Positions 24,122 to 32,760 are shown, counted from the first letter of the stretch. The stretch: 64,000 nucleotides of DNA from Paenibacillus oenotherae (GCF_019443105.1 NZ_JAHZIJ010000009.1:62001-126000), one strand, 5' to 3'. Numbers and translations: made by a program. The notes: generated by a model not told the origin, from the letters alone.

Positions 24122-25060
24122 TTACTTCGTCGAAGAAGAAAGATTGGTCACTCCAAAAGGAACATGAGCGGAAGGAGAAATACTTGACACACCTTCAATG
24201 TGGCCAATCTGATCATCGAAAAAGATATGAGGTCTAAATATTTTCAGTACCCTTCCTTTATCTATGCCGCCTAAAAAAAATGCTTCGTCAACTCGTACTC
24301 CCAGACTTCTTAACGTTGTTACTACACGTTCATGAGCAGGAGCGTTTCTAGCTGTTGCAATAGCCACTCTAACACGTGGCGTATAGGAATCATCTTTCTG
24401 CTTTTTCTCCCATTCACTCCGTTGCAGGCGTGAAACCTCCTGAAAAAATTTAAGAAGCGGCCCTGGCGGCATCGCCTCGCCAGCCTTCAGCTTCTCATTC
24501 TCATGGAAACTCTGCATGCCTAGTCTCTGATAGATCCCTTCCGACGAATCATCGACAATTATTCCATCAAAGTCAAAAGCAATTCGAAGTTCGGCTTCCT
24601 CCTCGTTGTCTACAAACTCAGTAGGAAACACCTGAGCTGCGGGAAGCCCCTTACTTAGAGCAGCTCGGACATCATCCGGATTCGCTGATAGAAATAACGA
24701 AGCGTTAAATGCTTCCATATAATTAATAGGGTTGGAGCCAGCTACGAAAGCAGCTCGTGAAATGGGCAGCCCATAGTGTTCGATTGATTTCAAAACGCGA
24801 AGACCCGTATCGTGATCATTCCGGGACAAAAGAATAACCTCAACCGGCTGATCACTTGGATCCTCGCCATTAATCATAAGCAAGCGTTTGATTAATGGAA
24901 AAGCAACGCCCTGTTCTAATACAACCTGCTCATGTTCACGCTGATATTTTCTATATTCCTCTTCTCCTTGCTCTTGAAATACCTTATGCGATTCCTCAAG
25001 GTTAAAAAGAGCACTCGAGGCAACAGCCACAACAAACTTTTCTTCTATAGGAAAAGGCAT
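24122..25060 (-). CDS. Cytosolic 5'-nucleotidase, NT5C1-like (PF06189 type)
   Basis: The start at 25060 (MPFPIEEKFVVAVASSALF) has GGAGG upstream; a longer frame has no such site. The 312-residue protein carries IAFDFDGIIVDDSSEG (about 180-195), the HAD-like nucleophile motif, plus IATARNAPAHERV and FFDDQIGH near the C-terminus, as in the 5-nucleotidase family of animal cN-I and bacterial homologues. It dephosphorylates nucleoside monophosphates in the cytoplasm. The neighbouring Nudix gene lies 77 bp downstream. Confidence 0.85.
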   Translation of the reverse strand: MPFPIEEKFVVAVASSALFNLEESHKVFQEQGEEEYRKYQREHEQVVLEQGVAFPLIKRLLMINGEDPSDQPVEVILLSRNDHDTGLRVLKSIEHYGLPISRAAFVAGSNPINYMEAFNASLFLSANPDDVRAALSKGLPAAQVFPTEFVDNEEEAELRIAFDFDGIIVDDSSEGIYQRLGMQSFHENEKLKAGEAMPPGPLLKFFQEVSRLQRSEWEKKQKDDSYTPRVRVAIATARNAPAHERVVTTLRSLGVRVDEAFFLGGIDKGRVLKIFRPHIFFDDQIGHIEGVSSISPSAHVPFGVTNLSSSTK

Positions 25061-25251
25061 AGTTCCTCCACACACTTTATTTGGAATGTAGTATACCACC
25101 CAATTTTTCCTGCACAAAAAAACCAAACTATCTCTTTCCTACTATCCGCCGAAATCAGTTTTCCTTCTAATATTATACATTATTAGTCAATATATGATCT
25201 ACCGAAATAAGGCAGTTCTCCATTTCCCGATATACCCTGCGGAGCACCCTC

Positions 25252-25671
25252 TTATTCGACTGTAATCACAATCAGGCTTGCCCCCAAGAGCAGGCAAAGC
25301 GGGGAATAGAGAATGCTGTCCCACTCAGCAAATGGTGTTCCTTTCTTGCTCTTGAAGAACCCTAACCATCTAAAATCTCCGATTGCACGCAGAATAAACA
25401 AGATTGCCAGGCCCCAGCCGCCATACAAGAATAGCCAATCAGGAAAAATCGGCTGCCCATACCCGCCCAATTGAAAAACAAAGCCGCCCATTGCAGCCAA
25501 TAATATTGCAACAACACCCGTTGCAGATTTGGAAGGCCGAAACAACGGTTCCTCCCCCGTAGTCGGAACAGCGATGCGCAGCCCTTTCCTTCCGCCTGAC
25601 ACCCAGTAGACATGAACACCACTTAAGAGAAACGAGACGATTCCAACAAACCAGGTCAGCAGTTCAACCAT
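25252..25671 (-). CDS. DUF3995-type small membrane protein
   Basis: A 139-residue protein with four hydrophobic segments (about 5-25, 48-68, 75-97, 117-136) and a conserved HVYWVSGGRKG near the first. This matches the DUF3995 family of unknown function. AAGGAGGG precedes the start. The TetR gene directly upstream (12 bp) is probably its regulator and operon partner. Confidence 0.75.
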   Translation of the reverse strand: MVELLTWFVGIVSFLLSGVHVYWVSGGRKGLRIAVPTTGEEPLFRPSKSATGVVAILLAAMGGFVFQLGGYGQPIFPDWLFLYGGWGLAILFILRAIGDFRWLGFFKSKKGTPFAEWDSILYSPLCLLLGASLIVITVE

Positions 25672-25683
25672 TCGAAGCCCTCC

Positions 25684-26238
25684 TTAAAGCTGTATCAAAT
25701 GCTCTCGAAGCAATGTCACATGATGGAGCACGTCTTCCTCCGTGAGCTGATGCAATTTGTGCCGCTCATACCATCCAAGGTAATAATGATAGAGAAACCA
25801 AGCCTTATGATCAGCAGCCTCTTCGGGCAAGCCAATCTGCATGAATAATGCTTTTGCAAAGTTCATTCTGGCCCGCTCCATTCGATCGAGCATTTCGTGA
25901 TACACAGATTCTTCCGCAGACAGCTTTCGGAGATAGAATAGAAAATCTCCCTTCCGAGTGACCGCGAACATCTGGCAAAGCAGCTCTATCAGCTTCTCTT
26001 CCGCCGCAGTTGGCTCCAATGAAGCTGTTATCACCTTCTGAGTGGACTTTTCGATCCAATCATCCACGATTCGCCGGATGAACGCACTGCGATTGGTAAA
26101 ATACCAGTAAAAGCTGCTTTTACTGCACTTTAACTCCGATGACATACTCTCAATTACTAGTGCTTCAGGCCCGCCCCGGGCAAACCGCTCTGCACCTAGC
26201 TGAATCCACTGTTCTTCCGTCACAATAATTTTCGGCAT
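25684..26238 (-). CDS. TetR/AcrR-family regulator of the DUF3995 operon
   Basis: A 184-residue protein with helix-turn-helix WIQLGAERFARGGPEALVIESM and LKCSKSSFYWYFTNRSAFI. It stands first in a two-gene operon with the DUF3995 gene. CTRTACGGTA occurs twice upstream and may be its operator. The ligand is unknown. Confidence 0.88.
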   Translation of the reverse strand: MPKIIVTEEQWIQLGAERFARGGPEALVIESMSSELKCSKSSFYWYFTNRSAFIRRIVDDWIEKSTQKVITASLEPTAAEEKLIELLCQMFAVTRKGDFLFYLRKLSAEESVYHEMLDRMERARMNFAKALFMQIGLPEEAADHKAWFLYHYYLGWYERHKLHQLTEEDVLHHVTLLREHLIQL

Positions 26239-26252
26239 GGCAATCGCTCTTT

Positions 26253-26320
26253 CTATACGGTATCGTCTAGATACATCCAGTATATGCTATATTCTTACTC
26301 TGCACCACATCTGTACGGTA
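26253..26320. promoter_or_regulatory. Repeated CTRTACGGTA sites upstream of tetR
   Basis: CTATACGGTA (26253-26262) and CTGTACGGTA (26311-26320) are direct repeats 58 bp apart. The first lies 15 bp before the tetR start, and a GTATC/GATAC inverted repeat adjoins it. Confidence 0.35.
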
Positions 26321-26335
26321 GCGTTCATAAAATCG

Positions 26336-26367
26336 TAAAAAAGATCCCCTGCCGTTCAGGGGATCTT
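26336..26367 (-). terminator. Terminator of the AAA/TOPRIM-like module
   Basis: AAGATCCCCTG (26341-26351) and CAGGGGATCTT (26357-26367) are perfect 11-bp arms. On the minus strand a run of U follows, 57 bp past the last gene of the module. Confidence 0.85.
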
Positions 26368-26423
26368 GATAGAGAGGCAGAATGCCACCAGTATGGAGCT
26401 ACTTCTCAAAGTAACAGCTATAC

Positions 26424-27092
26424 TCATAACTGCAATAAAGCCTGATGCAGCTTCTCGGCTTGTCTACAAAAAGTTCTTATGTAATCCCATCTGTCGACAA
26501 CCCTGGGGATTAACTTATCTCTATAAAGAACCTGATTCTTTTTGGGCTTACCTTCTTTTCTTCTTATAAGTTTATAAGGATCTTTTGAAAGAATATCATC
26601 GGGATCATGAACACATTCTATCTGTTTATCCGCTCCATGATAAGTAAGCTCTTCATCAAAAGCCGTTAGTATCCATGCCTCAGTATTATCAGAAGGTATA
26701 CAGCAAATAATTCTTGTGTCAAACTTTTCAATACCCAACTTATTCTTAATTATATTTTCAAGTTGTATAACTGTATCTTCTGCCTCAGGGCAAGGTTTTG
26801 CACAGTTGATTTCAGTATCTCTCGCCACATCTGCATCTAACTGAATAATAAGCACATCAACTTGCGTTTCAAGCAATAACTCATATATTTTTCCTGAATA
26901 AGATTCGCACCAAGTAAGAACGCCTTTCCAACCATTGCTATGTCGGGTAACACCCAAACCTTGCGTTTCCGACAAATCAGGTTGTATAGGTAAAAATCGA
27001 TGGCTACCTGGGACAATCCGCATAAAAATATTCGTTATTACATCAAAATCAATTGGTCCCTCTGAAACGATACCCACAGATAAACGCTTCAT
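26424..27092 (-). CDS. TOPRIM/RloB-like putative effector of the AAA module
   Basis: The ATG at 27092 overlaps the stop of the ATPase gene by 4 nt (ATGA), so the two are translationally coupled. The 222-residue product has an N-terminal strand with VGIVSEGPID (Glu about 11), then LIIQLDADVARD (Asp pair about 90) and CCIPSDNTEAWIL. This spacing of a Glu, a D-x-D and a later acidic or Ser-Asp-Asn motif resembles TOPRIM-like domains such as RloB, AbiL2 or DUF4276 proteins. In related systems such proteins are nuclease effectors held by an AAA ATPase. No experiment supports that here. A+T-rich. Confidence 0.6.
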   Translation of the reverse strand: MKRLSVGIVSEGPIDFDVITNIFMRIVPGSHRFLPIQPDLSETQGLGVTRHSNGWKGVLTWCESYSGKIYELLLETQVDVLIIQLDADVARDTEINCAKPCPEAEDTVIQLENIIKNKLGIEKFDTRIICCIPSDNTEAWILTAFDEELTYHGADKQIECVHDPDDILSKDPYKLIRRKEGKPKKNQVLYRDKLIPRVVDRWDYIRTFCRQAEKLHQALLQL

Positions 27093-28300
27093 ATATTGGG
27101 TACCCCTCCAAGCATCCCCATAACCCATAATCTTGATAAACTTTGTCCTTCAGATAATAATTTATCATTAACTAGAATTCGGTTTATCTTTGTATAACCG
27201 TGTATATCTCTATCAACTGAAAACAATCTAATGCGATCATCATTCAAATCTAGACCATCGAGGACTAATGGATTATGCGTTGTGATAAAAGCCATTTTCT
27301 TATTTTCAATAATTTGATCACAAAAGACTTTCGTTATTTCCCTAGCTAACCTTGGGTTCAGCGCTTGATCGAAATTGTCAATAGCAAACATGTTCGGTGT
27401 TTTTTTGTGAATTGCAAGGACTAATAAAAATAGAACATAAAGAGATCCTTCGCTTGCATCATAGGGTGTTAATTCATTTCTTCCCTCTCTCATAAATCTG
27501 TCTGTGAATCGAATAGTTTTCGAAGTAACCGGTACACTTGGCGAAATAATATCTTTTGAAGCTTTACCAATTGTTATTGCATTTGTCCACTGTAGTAGAT
27601 CTAATAAATCGTAGAGATCTAAATTTCCAAAGGTCTCTTCTTCAATATCTAATAAATCATCCACAGCTTCTGATAGCCGTCCACCCAAGAGTCCCACCGG
27701 CTCACGTTGAAAAGGATCTGTCTGAATTCCCCTTAGCGTCGTTGTATTGGGTGTGAATATTGCGTAATCTTTAAACAACTCGTAAAGATCATTGGCTCCT
27801 TCATTGATCGTATCGTTCTTTATACCTTGCAAAAAAGAATACAGTCCTTTATAGGAATCAATTTCAAACTCTGGAAGATTATCAATTTTATAAGTAGAAG
27901 CCCTAGACCTTCCGAAAACCTTTTTATCGTTATTATTAAGTAACTCTGAAAAATACTCCCATGCAGGTTTTGGCTTTTCTACAGGATTGCTTAAATGAAC
28001 TTTGTAATCCCAAGAACCTTTATTATTGTTCCAACGTACATTGAATCCAATTGTCGCTGGTAATCTATCTTGTTTTTTAAATGATGATTTATATAAAGAA
28101 GGCGTTCCTAGCCGTACTCCTTTACTGCTAAGTAAAGCATCATCAACTTTCTCTGAGATAGCAGCACTTAATACACCTATCGCCTCTAACAATGCACTTT
28201 TGCCCGTTCCATTGGCACCGATAAATACATTTACCTGGCCTGGTTTAATCTCAACATCGGCGAGTGACTTGAAATTGCTAATATTTATCTGCATCTGCAT
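27089..28300 (-). CDS. AAA-type (AAA_21/OLD-like) ATPase of a putative defence module
   Basis: A 403-residue protein starting MQMQINISNFKSLADVEI with Walker A GANGTGKS (28-35), typical of AAA_15/AAA_21 ABC-like ATPases. ASEGSLYVLFLLVLA is the likely signature region, AIDNFDQALNP a Walker-B-like segment with Asn in place of the usual second acidic residue, and TTHNPLVLDGL the H-loop region. Such ATPases pair with a nuclease or TOPRIM gene in anti-phage systems (OLD, PARIS, AbiL, Septu). Here the downstream overlapping gene has TOPRIM-like features. The module is A+T-rich and isolated between terminators, so it was probably acquired. Confidence 0.75.
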   Translation of the reverse strand: MQMQINISNFKSLADVEIKPGQVNVFIGANGTGKSALLEAIGVLSAAISEKVDDALLSSKGVRLGTPSLYKSSFKKQDRLPATIGFNVRWNNNKGSWDYKVHLSNPVEKPKPAWEYFSELLNNNDKKVFGRSRASTYKIDNLPEFEIDSYKGLYSFLQGIKNDTINEGANDLYELFKDYAIFTPNTTTLRGIQTDPFQREPVGLLGGRLSEAVDDLLDIEEETFGNLDLYDLLDLLQWTNAITIGKASKDIISPSVPVTSKTIRFTDRFMREGRNELTPYDASEGSLYVLFLLVLAIHKKTPNMFAIDNFDQALNPRLAREITKVFCDQIIENKKMAFITTHNPLVLDGLDLNDDRIRLFSVDRDIHGYTKINRILVNDKLLSEGQSLSRLWVMGMLGGVPNI

Positions 28301-28333
28301 AAGGCACTTCCTTACTCCCTTATTTCTTAGCTC

Positions 28334-28363
28334 TATTAGAAGCTTTGACTTAAGCTTCTAATA
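28334..28363. promoter_or_regulatory. 30-bp inverted repeat upstream of the AAA module
   Basis: TATTAGAAGCTT and AAGCTTCTAATA are perfect 12-bp arms around 6 bp, 34 bp before the ATPase start. It could be an operator or a leader hairpin. Confidence 0.55.
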
Positions 28364-28491
28364 ACATACTCTTATTCATTACGGCAATATTAGTATTCAC
28401 TACTCGACGGTCATAATCCTTCAATTACATCAATCTTCTATAGACATATTATCTACGACTATAGAGTATAGCTGTCTTATAATTAAAACAT

Positions 28492-28521
28492 AAAACCCAG
28501 TCCTCATGCGGACTGGGTTTT
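28492..28521. terminator. Terminator of the AraC/siderophore-binding gene
   Basis: AAAACCCAGTCC (28492-28503) and GGACTGGGTTTT (28510-28521) are perfect 12-bp arms with built-in T/A runs, 50 bp past the stop codon at 28573. Confidence 0.85.
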
Positions 28522-28530
28522 CATGGTGAA

Positions 28531-28564
28531 GGCGAACCGTGGCTGTGCCAAACCACAATTCGCC
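28531..28564. repeat. 34-bp hairpin repeat, copy 1
   Basis: GGCGAACCGTGG pairs with CCACAATTCGCC around a 10-nt loop, 9 bp past the stop codon of the gene at 28573. The same 34-bp structure occurs at 35878-35911 after another minus-strand gene. Confidence 0.65.
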
Positions 28565-28572
28565 GCCGAGTA

Positions 28573-30474
28573 CTATTGAAAATTGTTGTTTCCAATCAGT
28601 AAATTAACGATGATATCCAGCTGTTGCTCTACTGAAATCGGATCACTGGGAAGAAATTGATCGAAATCAATATTGTAGATCCTTCCCGCTTTCCCTGCTG
28701 GCGAATTCTGTATTAACTTTTCTACTTCCTTCATGTCTCCCTCTGCTCCTTCATTCACAGCCAGGAATAACCGATCGCCTATGAAATCCGGGATCACCTC
28801 GGCAGATATTTCCCATGTTTCACCATTAATGACGTCAGTCTTTACTTTTTCAGTTGACTTCAAGCCTAGATACTTGTAAATAATGTTGCCTCCCATATTG
28901 GTATCGCCGTAAACATAAAACGCACCGGGACGCACATTCAATATCGAGAAGGTTTCATCAGCCCCAATATACGGGCTAATCTTCTCTCTATATGCAGCTA
29001 TTTTTGTCGCGAAGGCCTTATTCCATTGCTGCGCTTCCTCTTGCTTGCCGAGAATATCACCAAACATTTCGACATCCTTGACCGGATCATTGTACTGCTC
29101 CACAACAATTGTTGGCGCGATCCGGTTCAGCGCTTCGTACCCGCCCTCTACTACTTCCGCGAATGGCCCCGTTGTAACAATCAGGTCAGGCTCCAGCGAC
29201 AGAATCTTCTCCACATCAGGCGGAACCCCAACATCTTCAATATCAGAAGTATCGCTTAACAGCGGATTATTCAAAATGTAGGTAGTTGAACCTACCGGCT
29301 TTACCCCAAGCGCCATCAATTCACCTAAATGAAAGAGGCTAACCACCCGCTGAGGCTTCACAGGAATTTCCGTCTTGCCCTTCAAATGCTCGTAAATACG
29401 TGTTTCTACAGCTGTGCTATCCTTAGCGGAATCCGCTGGAGCAGGTTGGGAGGCCGTCGTTCCTGTATTGCTGCCCGCCTGGCATGCACTCAGAAGCAAG
29501 GTTGTGCATAATAGCATCATTGCTCCGAACGCTGGTCTTGAAAATCTAAACATCGATGTGTCCCCTTCCTCAATCCATTGATAATAACTCTCATTCTCAT
29601 TATGAGAACCAGGGTTTGGGGATACAATGGACGATTTCAATAGACCTAATGGATTATTCTGAACAGCCCGCCGATTGTTCTCCCGAAATTGAAGCGGAGA
29701 GCAGCCAGTATGCTTCTTGAATAAGCGACTGAAATAATAAACATCCTCATAGCCGACGCTTCTAGCTATTTCCTGGATACGAGCCTCCGATTTCAGCAGA
29801 AACTGCTTTGATTTGTGAATACGTACATGAATCAGGTATTCAATCGGACCGACTCCTAAATGGTTTTTGAACAAACGAGCCAAATAGCTCGCGCTGCAAC
29901 TGTACAGGCCGGCCAATTCCTCGGCTGTAATCGACTCCCTGTAATGCTCATGAATATAGTGAATCGCTTCGTTTACCCAGTTCGGTCTGCTGTTATCCGT
30001 TGCTGACGTGCGGATTTGCCGCATAACCTCGTAAACAAACGGAAGAAAAGCAGCTTGCGCCTGCAGCTTGTCCATCGGTGTTGCTTGTTGCCACAGGCGA
30101 TTCATGACTTGACACTTTTCCTGCAGAGGCAGCAACGCATACGGCGTGAAAGCATACGACATATGGAAGCTCTCCCGATCCTCCGGCGATTCACAATCGG
30201 CTTTATACAGAAGCAAAAAGCAGGCAAAATCGTTGCCTAGCGGCATAATATCCAGCTCCGCTTCCCTTCCTCCGTGCAGAATGTGAAGAGAACGGGTTCG
30301 GTAGACCGTTCCCGATAGACTCACTCTCGCTTCTCCACGAGTAGTAACTACGAAAAAGCTGGTATGTACCACAAAGCGATCAGGGACCGTTCCATTCTCC
30401 ATGCAATACTGTCGAATATCGAGCAGTCTAACGGCGGTTCGGCTCCACCGTTCGATGTGAGCTTCCCAATCCAT
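28573..30474 (-). CDS. AraC-family regulator fused in frame to a siderophore-binding lipoprotein
   Basis: The start at 30474 (MDWEAHIERWSRT) has GAGGGGGAGA upstream. Residues about 1-190 form a cupin-like sensor half and about 190-285 the AraC helix-turn-helix pair (ELAGLYSCSASYLARLFKNH, IARSVGYEDVYYFSRLFKKHTG). From residue 308, with no stop codon between, comes a complete periplasmic-binding lipoprotein: MFRFSRPAFGAMM, lipobox LLSAC, then the FecB/FeuA-type domain (RVVSLFHLGELMALGVKP, IEDVGVPPDVEKILSLEPDLI). B. subtilis Btr also joins AraC and a binding domain, but without a signal peptide. An internal promoter and start are likely (see 29553-29608), so both a fusion and a separate lipoprotein may be made. 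It has a role in ferric-siderophore sensing or uptake. Confidence 0.85.
   Translation of the reverse strand: MDWEAHIERWSRTAVRLLDIRQYCMENGTVPDRFVVHTSFFVVTTRGEARVSLSGTVYRTRSLHILHGGREAELDIMPLGNDFACFLLLYKADCESPEDRESFHMSYAFTPYALLPLQEKCQVMNRLWQQATPMDKLQAQAAFLPFVYEVMRQIRTSATDNSRPNWVNEAIHYIHEHYRESITAEELAGLYSCSASYLARLFKNHLGVGPIEYLIHVRIHKSKQFLLKSEARIQEIARSVGYEDVYYFSRLFKKHTGCSPLQFRENNRRAVQNNPLGLLKSSIVSPNPGSHNENESYYQWIEEGDTSMFRFSRPAFGAMMLLCTTLLLSACQAGSNTGTTASQPAPADSAKDSTAVETRIYEHLKGKTEIPVKPQRVVSLFHLGELMALGVKPVGSTTYILNNPLLSDTSDIEDVGVPPDVEKILSLEPDLIVTTGPFAEVVEGGYEALNRIAPTIVVEQYNDPVKDVEMFGDILGKQEEAQQWNKAFATKIAAYREKISPYIGADETFSILNVRPGAFYVYGDTNMGGNIIYKYLGLKSTEKVKTDVINGETWEISAEVIPDFIGDRLFLAVNEGAEGDMKEVEKLIQNSPAGKAGRIYNIDFDQFLPSDPISVEQQLDIIVNLLIGNNNFQ
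29553..29608 (-). promoter_or_regulatory. Fur-box-like sites, ribosome binding site and internal ATG for the lipoprotein half
   Basis: TTCTCATTATGAGAA (29594-29608) is a perfect 7-1-7 inverted repeat like a Fur box. It overlaps a 14-of-19 match to the classic Fur consensus at 29580-29598. On the minus strand GAGGAAGGGG follows and then the ATG at 29553 that begins the lipoprotein signal peptide. All of it lies inside the open frame from AraC. Confidence 0.6.
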
Positions 30475-30514
30475 ACGTTCTCCCCCTCTGACCTTTTCAG
30501 TGAATTCACCGCTG

Positions 30515-31786
30515 TTACATTCGTTTGCTTCGTGACCATATAACGACTGGAATAAGCAGCAGTGCAAGCCCGCCGCCAGCAAGCGAAAGGGTTGCATAAC
30601 TGGAATGGGATACAACCATGCCGGACAGTGCTCCACCCGAGGCTCCGGCTAGTGCGAGCAGCACATCAAGCGTTCCCTGGGTTTTTGCACGGGTTGTCGG
30701 ATCAGTTGCATCTACAATGATTGCCGTACCGCTGATTAAGCCGATATTCCAGCCGAGTCCGAGCAAGGCAAGAGCAACGATGAGTACCAGCATCGAATCT
30801 GGAGGAGCTACTGCCGCCACAATACCTGCAAGCAATAGTATCGCCCCTGAAGCAATGGACATGGCATTGCGGCCAATCTTATCGACTAAAACGCCTGTTA
30901 TAAGTGAGGGCAAAAACATCGCACCTATATGAATGCCTATAACTAGTCCTACATCTCCCAGGCTATGACCATGATGTTTCATGTGTACCGGCGTCATTGT
31001 CATAATCGCAACCATGACGATTTGCGTCAATATCATTACCGCTGCTCCTACAACCAGACCTCTATTGTCATTAAGGCGCGTTTCCTTATTGCCGGCTGCC
31101 GGTGAATGCTGTACAGTTTTCCTGGCTAGCTCTCTGGCGACAAGCAATGGATCGGGACGGAGAAAGATCAACAAGACCAAACCCGCCAGGATGAAGGCCG
31201 TGGCAGCTAAAAGAAACGGACCCGCAAGAGCTGGCAAACCGATGGCCGTGGCAAATCGGCCCGTAACTTCAACCGTATTCGGACCCGCAACGGCGCCGAA
31301 TGTAGTTGAAACCATCGCAATACTAATCGCTTTGGCCCGCTCGTTTGGTGCTGCCAAATCTGTTCCTGCATATCGCGCTTGCAAGTTCGCTGCCGTTCCT
31401 GCTCCATAGACAAGCAGCGATACGAACAACAGCGCCACACTATTCACTTGCGCGGCCGCTATAACGCCGATCGCTCCGAATCCTCCGACGATAAATCCTC
31501 CGGCAAGCCCCAACCGGCGCCCATGCCGTTGCGACAGTCGTCCCACCAGCAAAGATGCCATAGCAGAGCCAAGCGTAAGCAATGCGGTGGGAACGCCTGC
31601 ATAGCTCTCCGAGCCTAACATATCCTGTGCAAGCAGAGCGCCTACCGTAACCCCGGCAGCAAGTCCTGCACCTCCAAAAATTTGCGAAAGGACAACGATG
31701 AGCAAGGATCTTTTATATAGCTTCCGCTGCATTTCTGTGGAATTGACATAAGCACTGTCGGTTGTACTCTGGGGTTCATGCGTCAT
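30515..31786 (-). CDS. MFS transporter
   Basis: A 423-residue protein with 12 hydrophobic segments and the MFS loop motif GRLSQRHGRRLGL between segments 2 and 3, with a weaker VDKIGRNAM copy in the second half. AGGTGG precedes the ATG. It is probably an exporter of a small molecule; the substrate is unknown. It lies 65 bp downstream of an ArsR-rhodanese gene on the same strand, probably in one operon with it, and 40 bp before the AraC-fusion gene start. Confidence 0.88.
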   Translation of the reverse strand: MTHEPQSTTDSAYVNSTEMQRKLYKRSLLIVVLSQIFGGAGLAAGVTVGALLAQDMLGSESYAGVPTALLTLGSAMASLLVGRLSQRHGRRLGLAGGFIVGGFGAIGVIAAAQVNSVALLFVSLLVYGAGTAANLQARYAGTDLAAPNERAKAISIAMVSTTFGAVAGPNTVEVTGRFATAIGLPALAGPFLLAATAFILAGLVLLIFLRPDPLLVARELARKTVQHSPAAGNKETRLNDNRGLVVGAAVMILTQIVMVAIMTMTPVHMKHHGHSLGDVGLVIGIHIGAMFLPSLITGVLVDKIGRNAMSIASGAILLLAGIVAAVAPPDSMLVLIVALALLGLGWNIGLISGTAIIVDATDPTTRAKTQGTLDVLLALAGASGGALSGMVVSHSSYATLSLAGGGLALLLIPVVIWSRSKRM

Positions 31787-31851
31787 CGCTTAGAACCACC
31801 TTTCCAGTTGTTATTAGGGTCAATGAACGGTCAGGGGTGAGAACGCCCCCA

Positions 31852-32523
31852 TCAAATCGACGACATTTTAGAATCTTCCATATATCGCTTCCATTCATGT
31901 ACGCCTTCCTCTAAACGAGCAGCTTTTATCCCCTTGCTCTTCAAAATTTCAACCGCTTGCGCAGACATTAGACAATATGGTCCGCGGCAATATGCCACTA
32001 TCTCCTTATCTGCGGGTAATGAAGTCAGATGCTGCTCCAGTTCTTCCATAGGTACAGAGATTGCGCCGGGTATATGGCCCATTGCGTATTCATCTTCTGG
32101 TCGTACATCCAACAACACAACTTCTCCTCTATCCATTCGCACTAAGAGCTCTTCCATGGCTATTGGTTCCATATTTACGCTATGATGCAAAATTTCCGAT
32201 TTCAGCTTCTGAATCTCTACTAACTGTTTTTCACTGAGACGGTGCAAGGATATCATAAATTCAGCGACAGATGGTTCGGCAATATCATAGATCACAAAGT
32301 TTCCTCTTTTATGGGAACGGACCAGTCTTGATTCATGCAAGGTTTGCAAATGCTGCGACACATTTGCAACACTCATTCCGGTTAATTTAGCGAGTTGTTC
32401 TACGGCTTTGGGGCCTTGAGCAAGCAAGTCGATCAGCTCTAATCGTTTCGGACTAGACAGGCACTTGCCAATACGAGCAAACTCCTGATAAAGTTGGTCT
32501 TTCCATTGGCGTTCCAAGTTCAT
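31852..32523 (-). CDS. ArsR-family regulator with C-terminal rhodanese domain
   Basis: A 223-residue protein. Residues 1-100 are an ArsR-type winged helix (CLSSPKRLELIDLLAQGPKAVEQLA, SVANVSQHLQTLHESRLV). Residues about 120-215 form a rhodanese domain with active-site loop CRGPYC and LDVRPEDEY, GHIPGAI. Fusions like this sense sulfur-containing or oxidised species through the rhodanese cysteine (inference). A perfect palindrome overlaps the promoter just upstream. The MFS gene follows. Confidence 0.92.
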   Translation of the reverse strand: MNLERQWKDQLYQEFARIGKCLSSPKRLELIDLLAQGPKAVEQLAKLTGMSVANVSQHLQTLHESRLVRSHKRGNFVIYDIAEPSVAEFMISLHRLSEKQLVEIQKLKSEILHHSVNMEPIAMEELLVRMDRGEVVLLDVRPEDEYAMGHIPGAISVPMEELEQHLTSLPADKEIVAYCRGPYCLMSAQAVEILKSKGIKAARLEEGVHEWKRYMEDSKMSSI

Positions 32524-32537
32524 AATAAACCCACCTC

Positions 32538-32565
32538 AACTATTCAATTGTTTTATTGAATAGTT
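32538..32565. promoter_or_regulatory. Operator of the ArsR-rhodanese gene
   Basis: AACTATTCAAT (32538-32548) and ATTGAATAGTT (32555-32565) are perfect 11-bp arms around 6 bp, starting 15 bp before the start codon. Confidence 0.75.
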
Positions 32566-32691
32566 GTATGTTAAAGCTCCAACACTTCAGTGTCAAGAGC
32601 TTTCTCTCCTGTTCTGTTGATTCCATGCTTCCCGTTCGTTCAACAAACACCTGTCATCCGTCGAATATTCCGCTCGTTTGCCAAAACAATA

Positions 32692-32724
32692 AGAGCAGTC
32701 AACCCTGTATGGGTTGCTGCCCTC
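32692..32724 (-). terminator. Hairpin after the chemoreceptor gene
   Basis: AGAGCAG-AACCC pairs with GGGTT-CTGC-CTCT, 37 bp beyond the chemoreceptor stop codon. On the minus strand TTATTGTTTT follows. Confidence 0.55.
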
Positions 32725-32760
32725 TCAATAATTCTTTGAGCTGCATCATGATATAATTGC

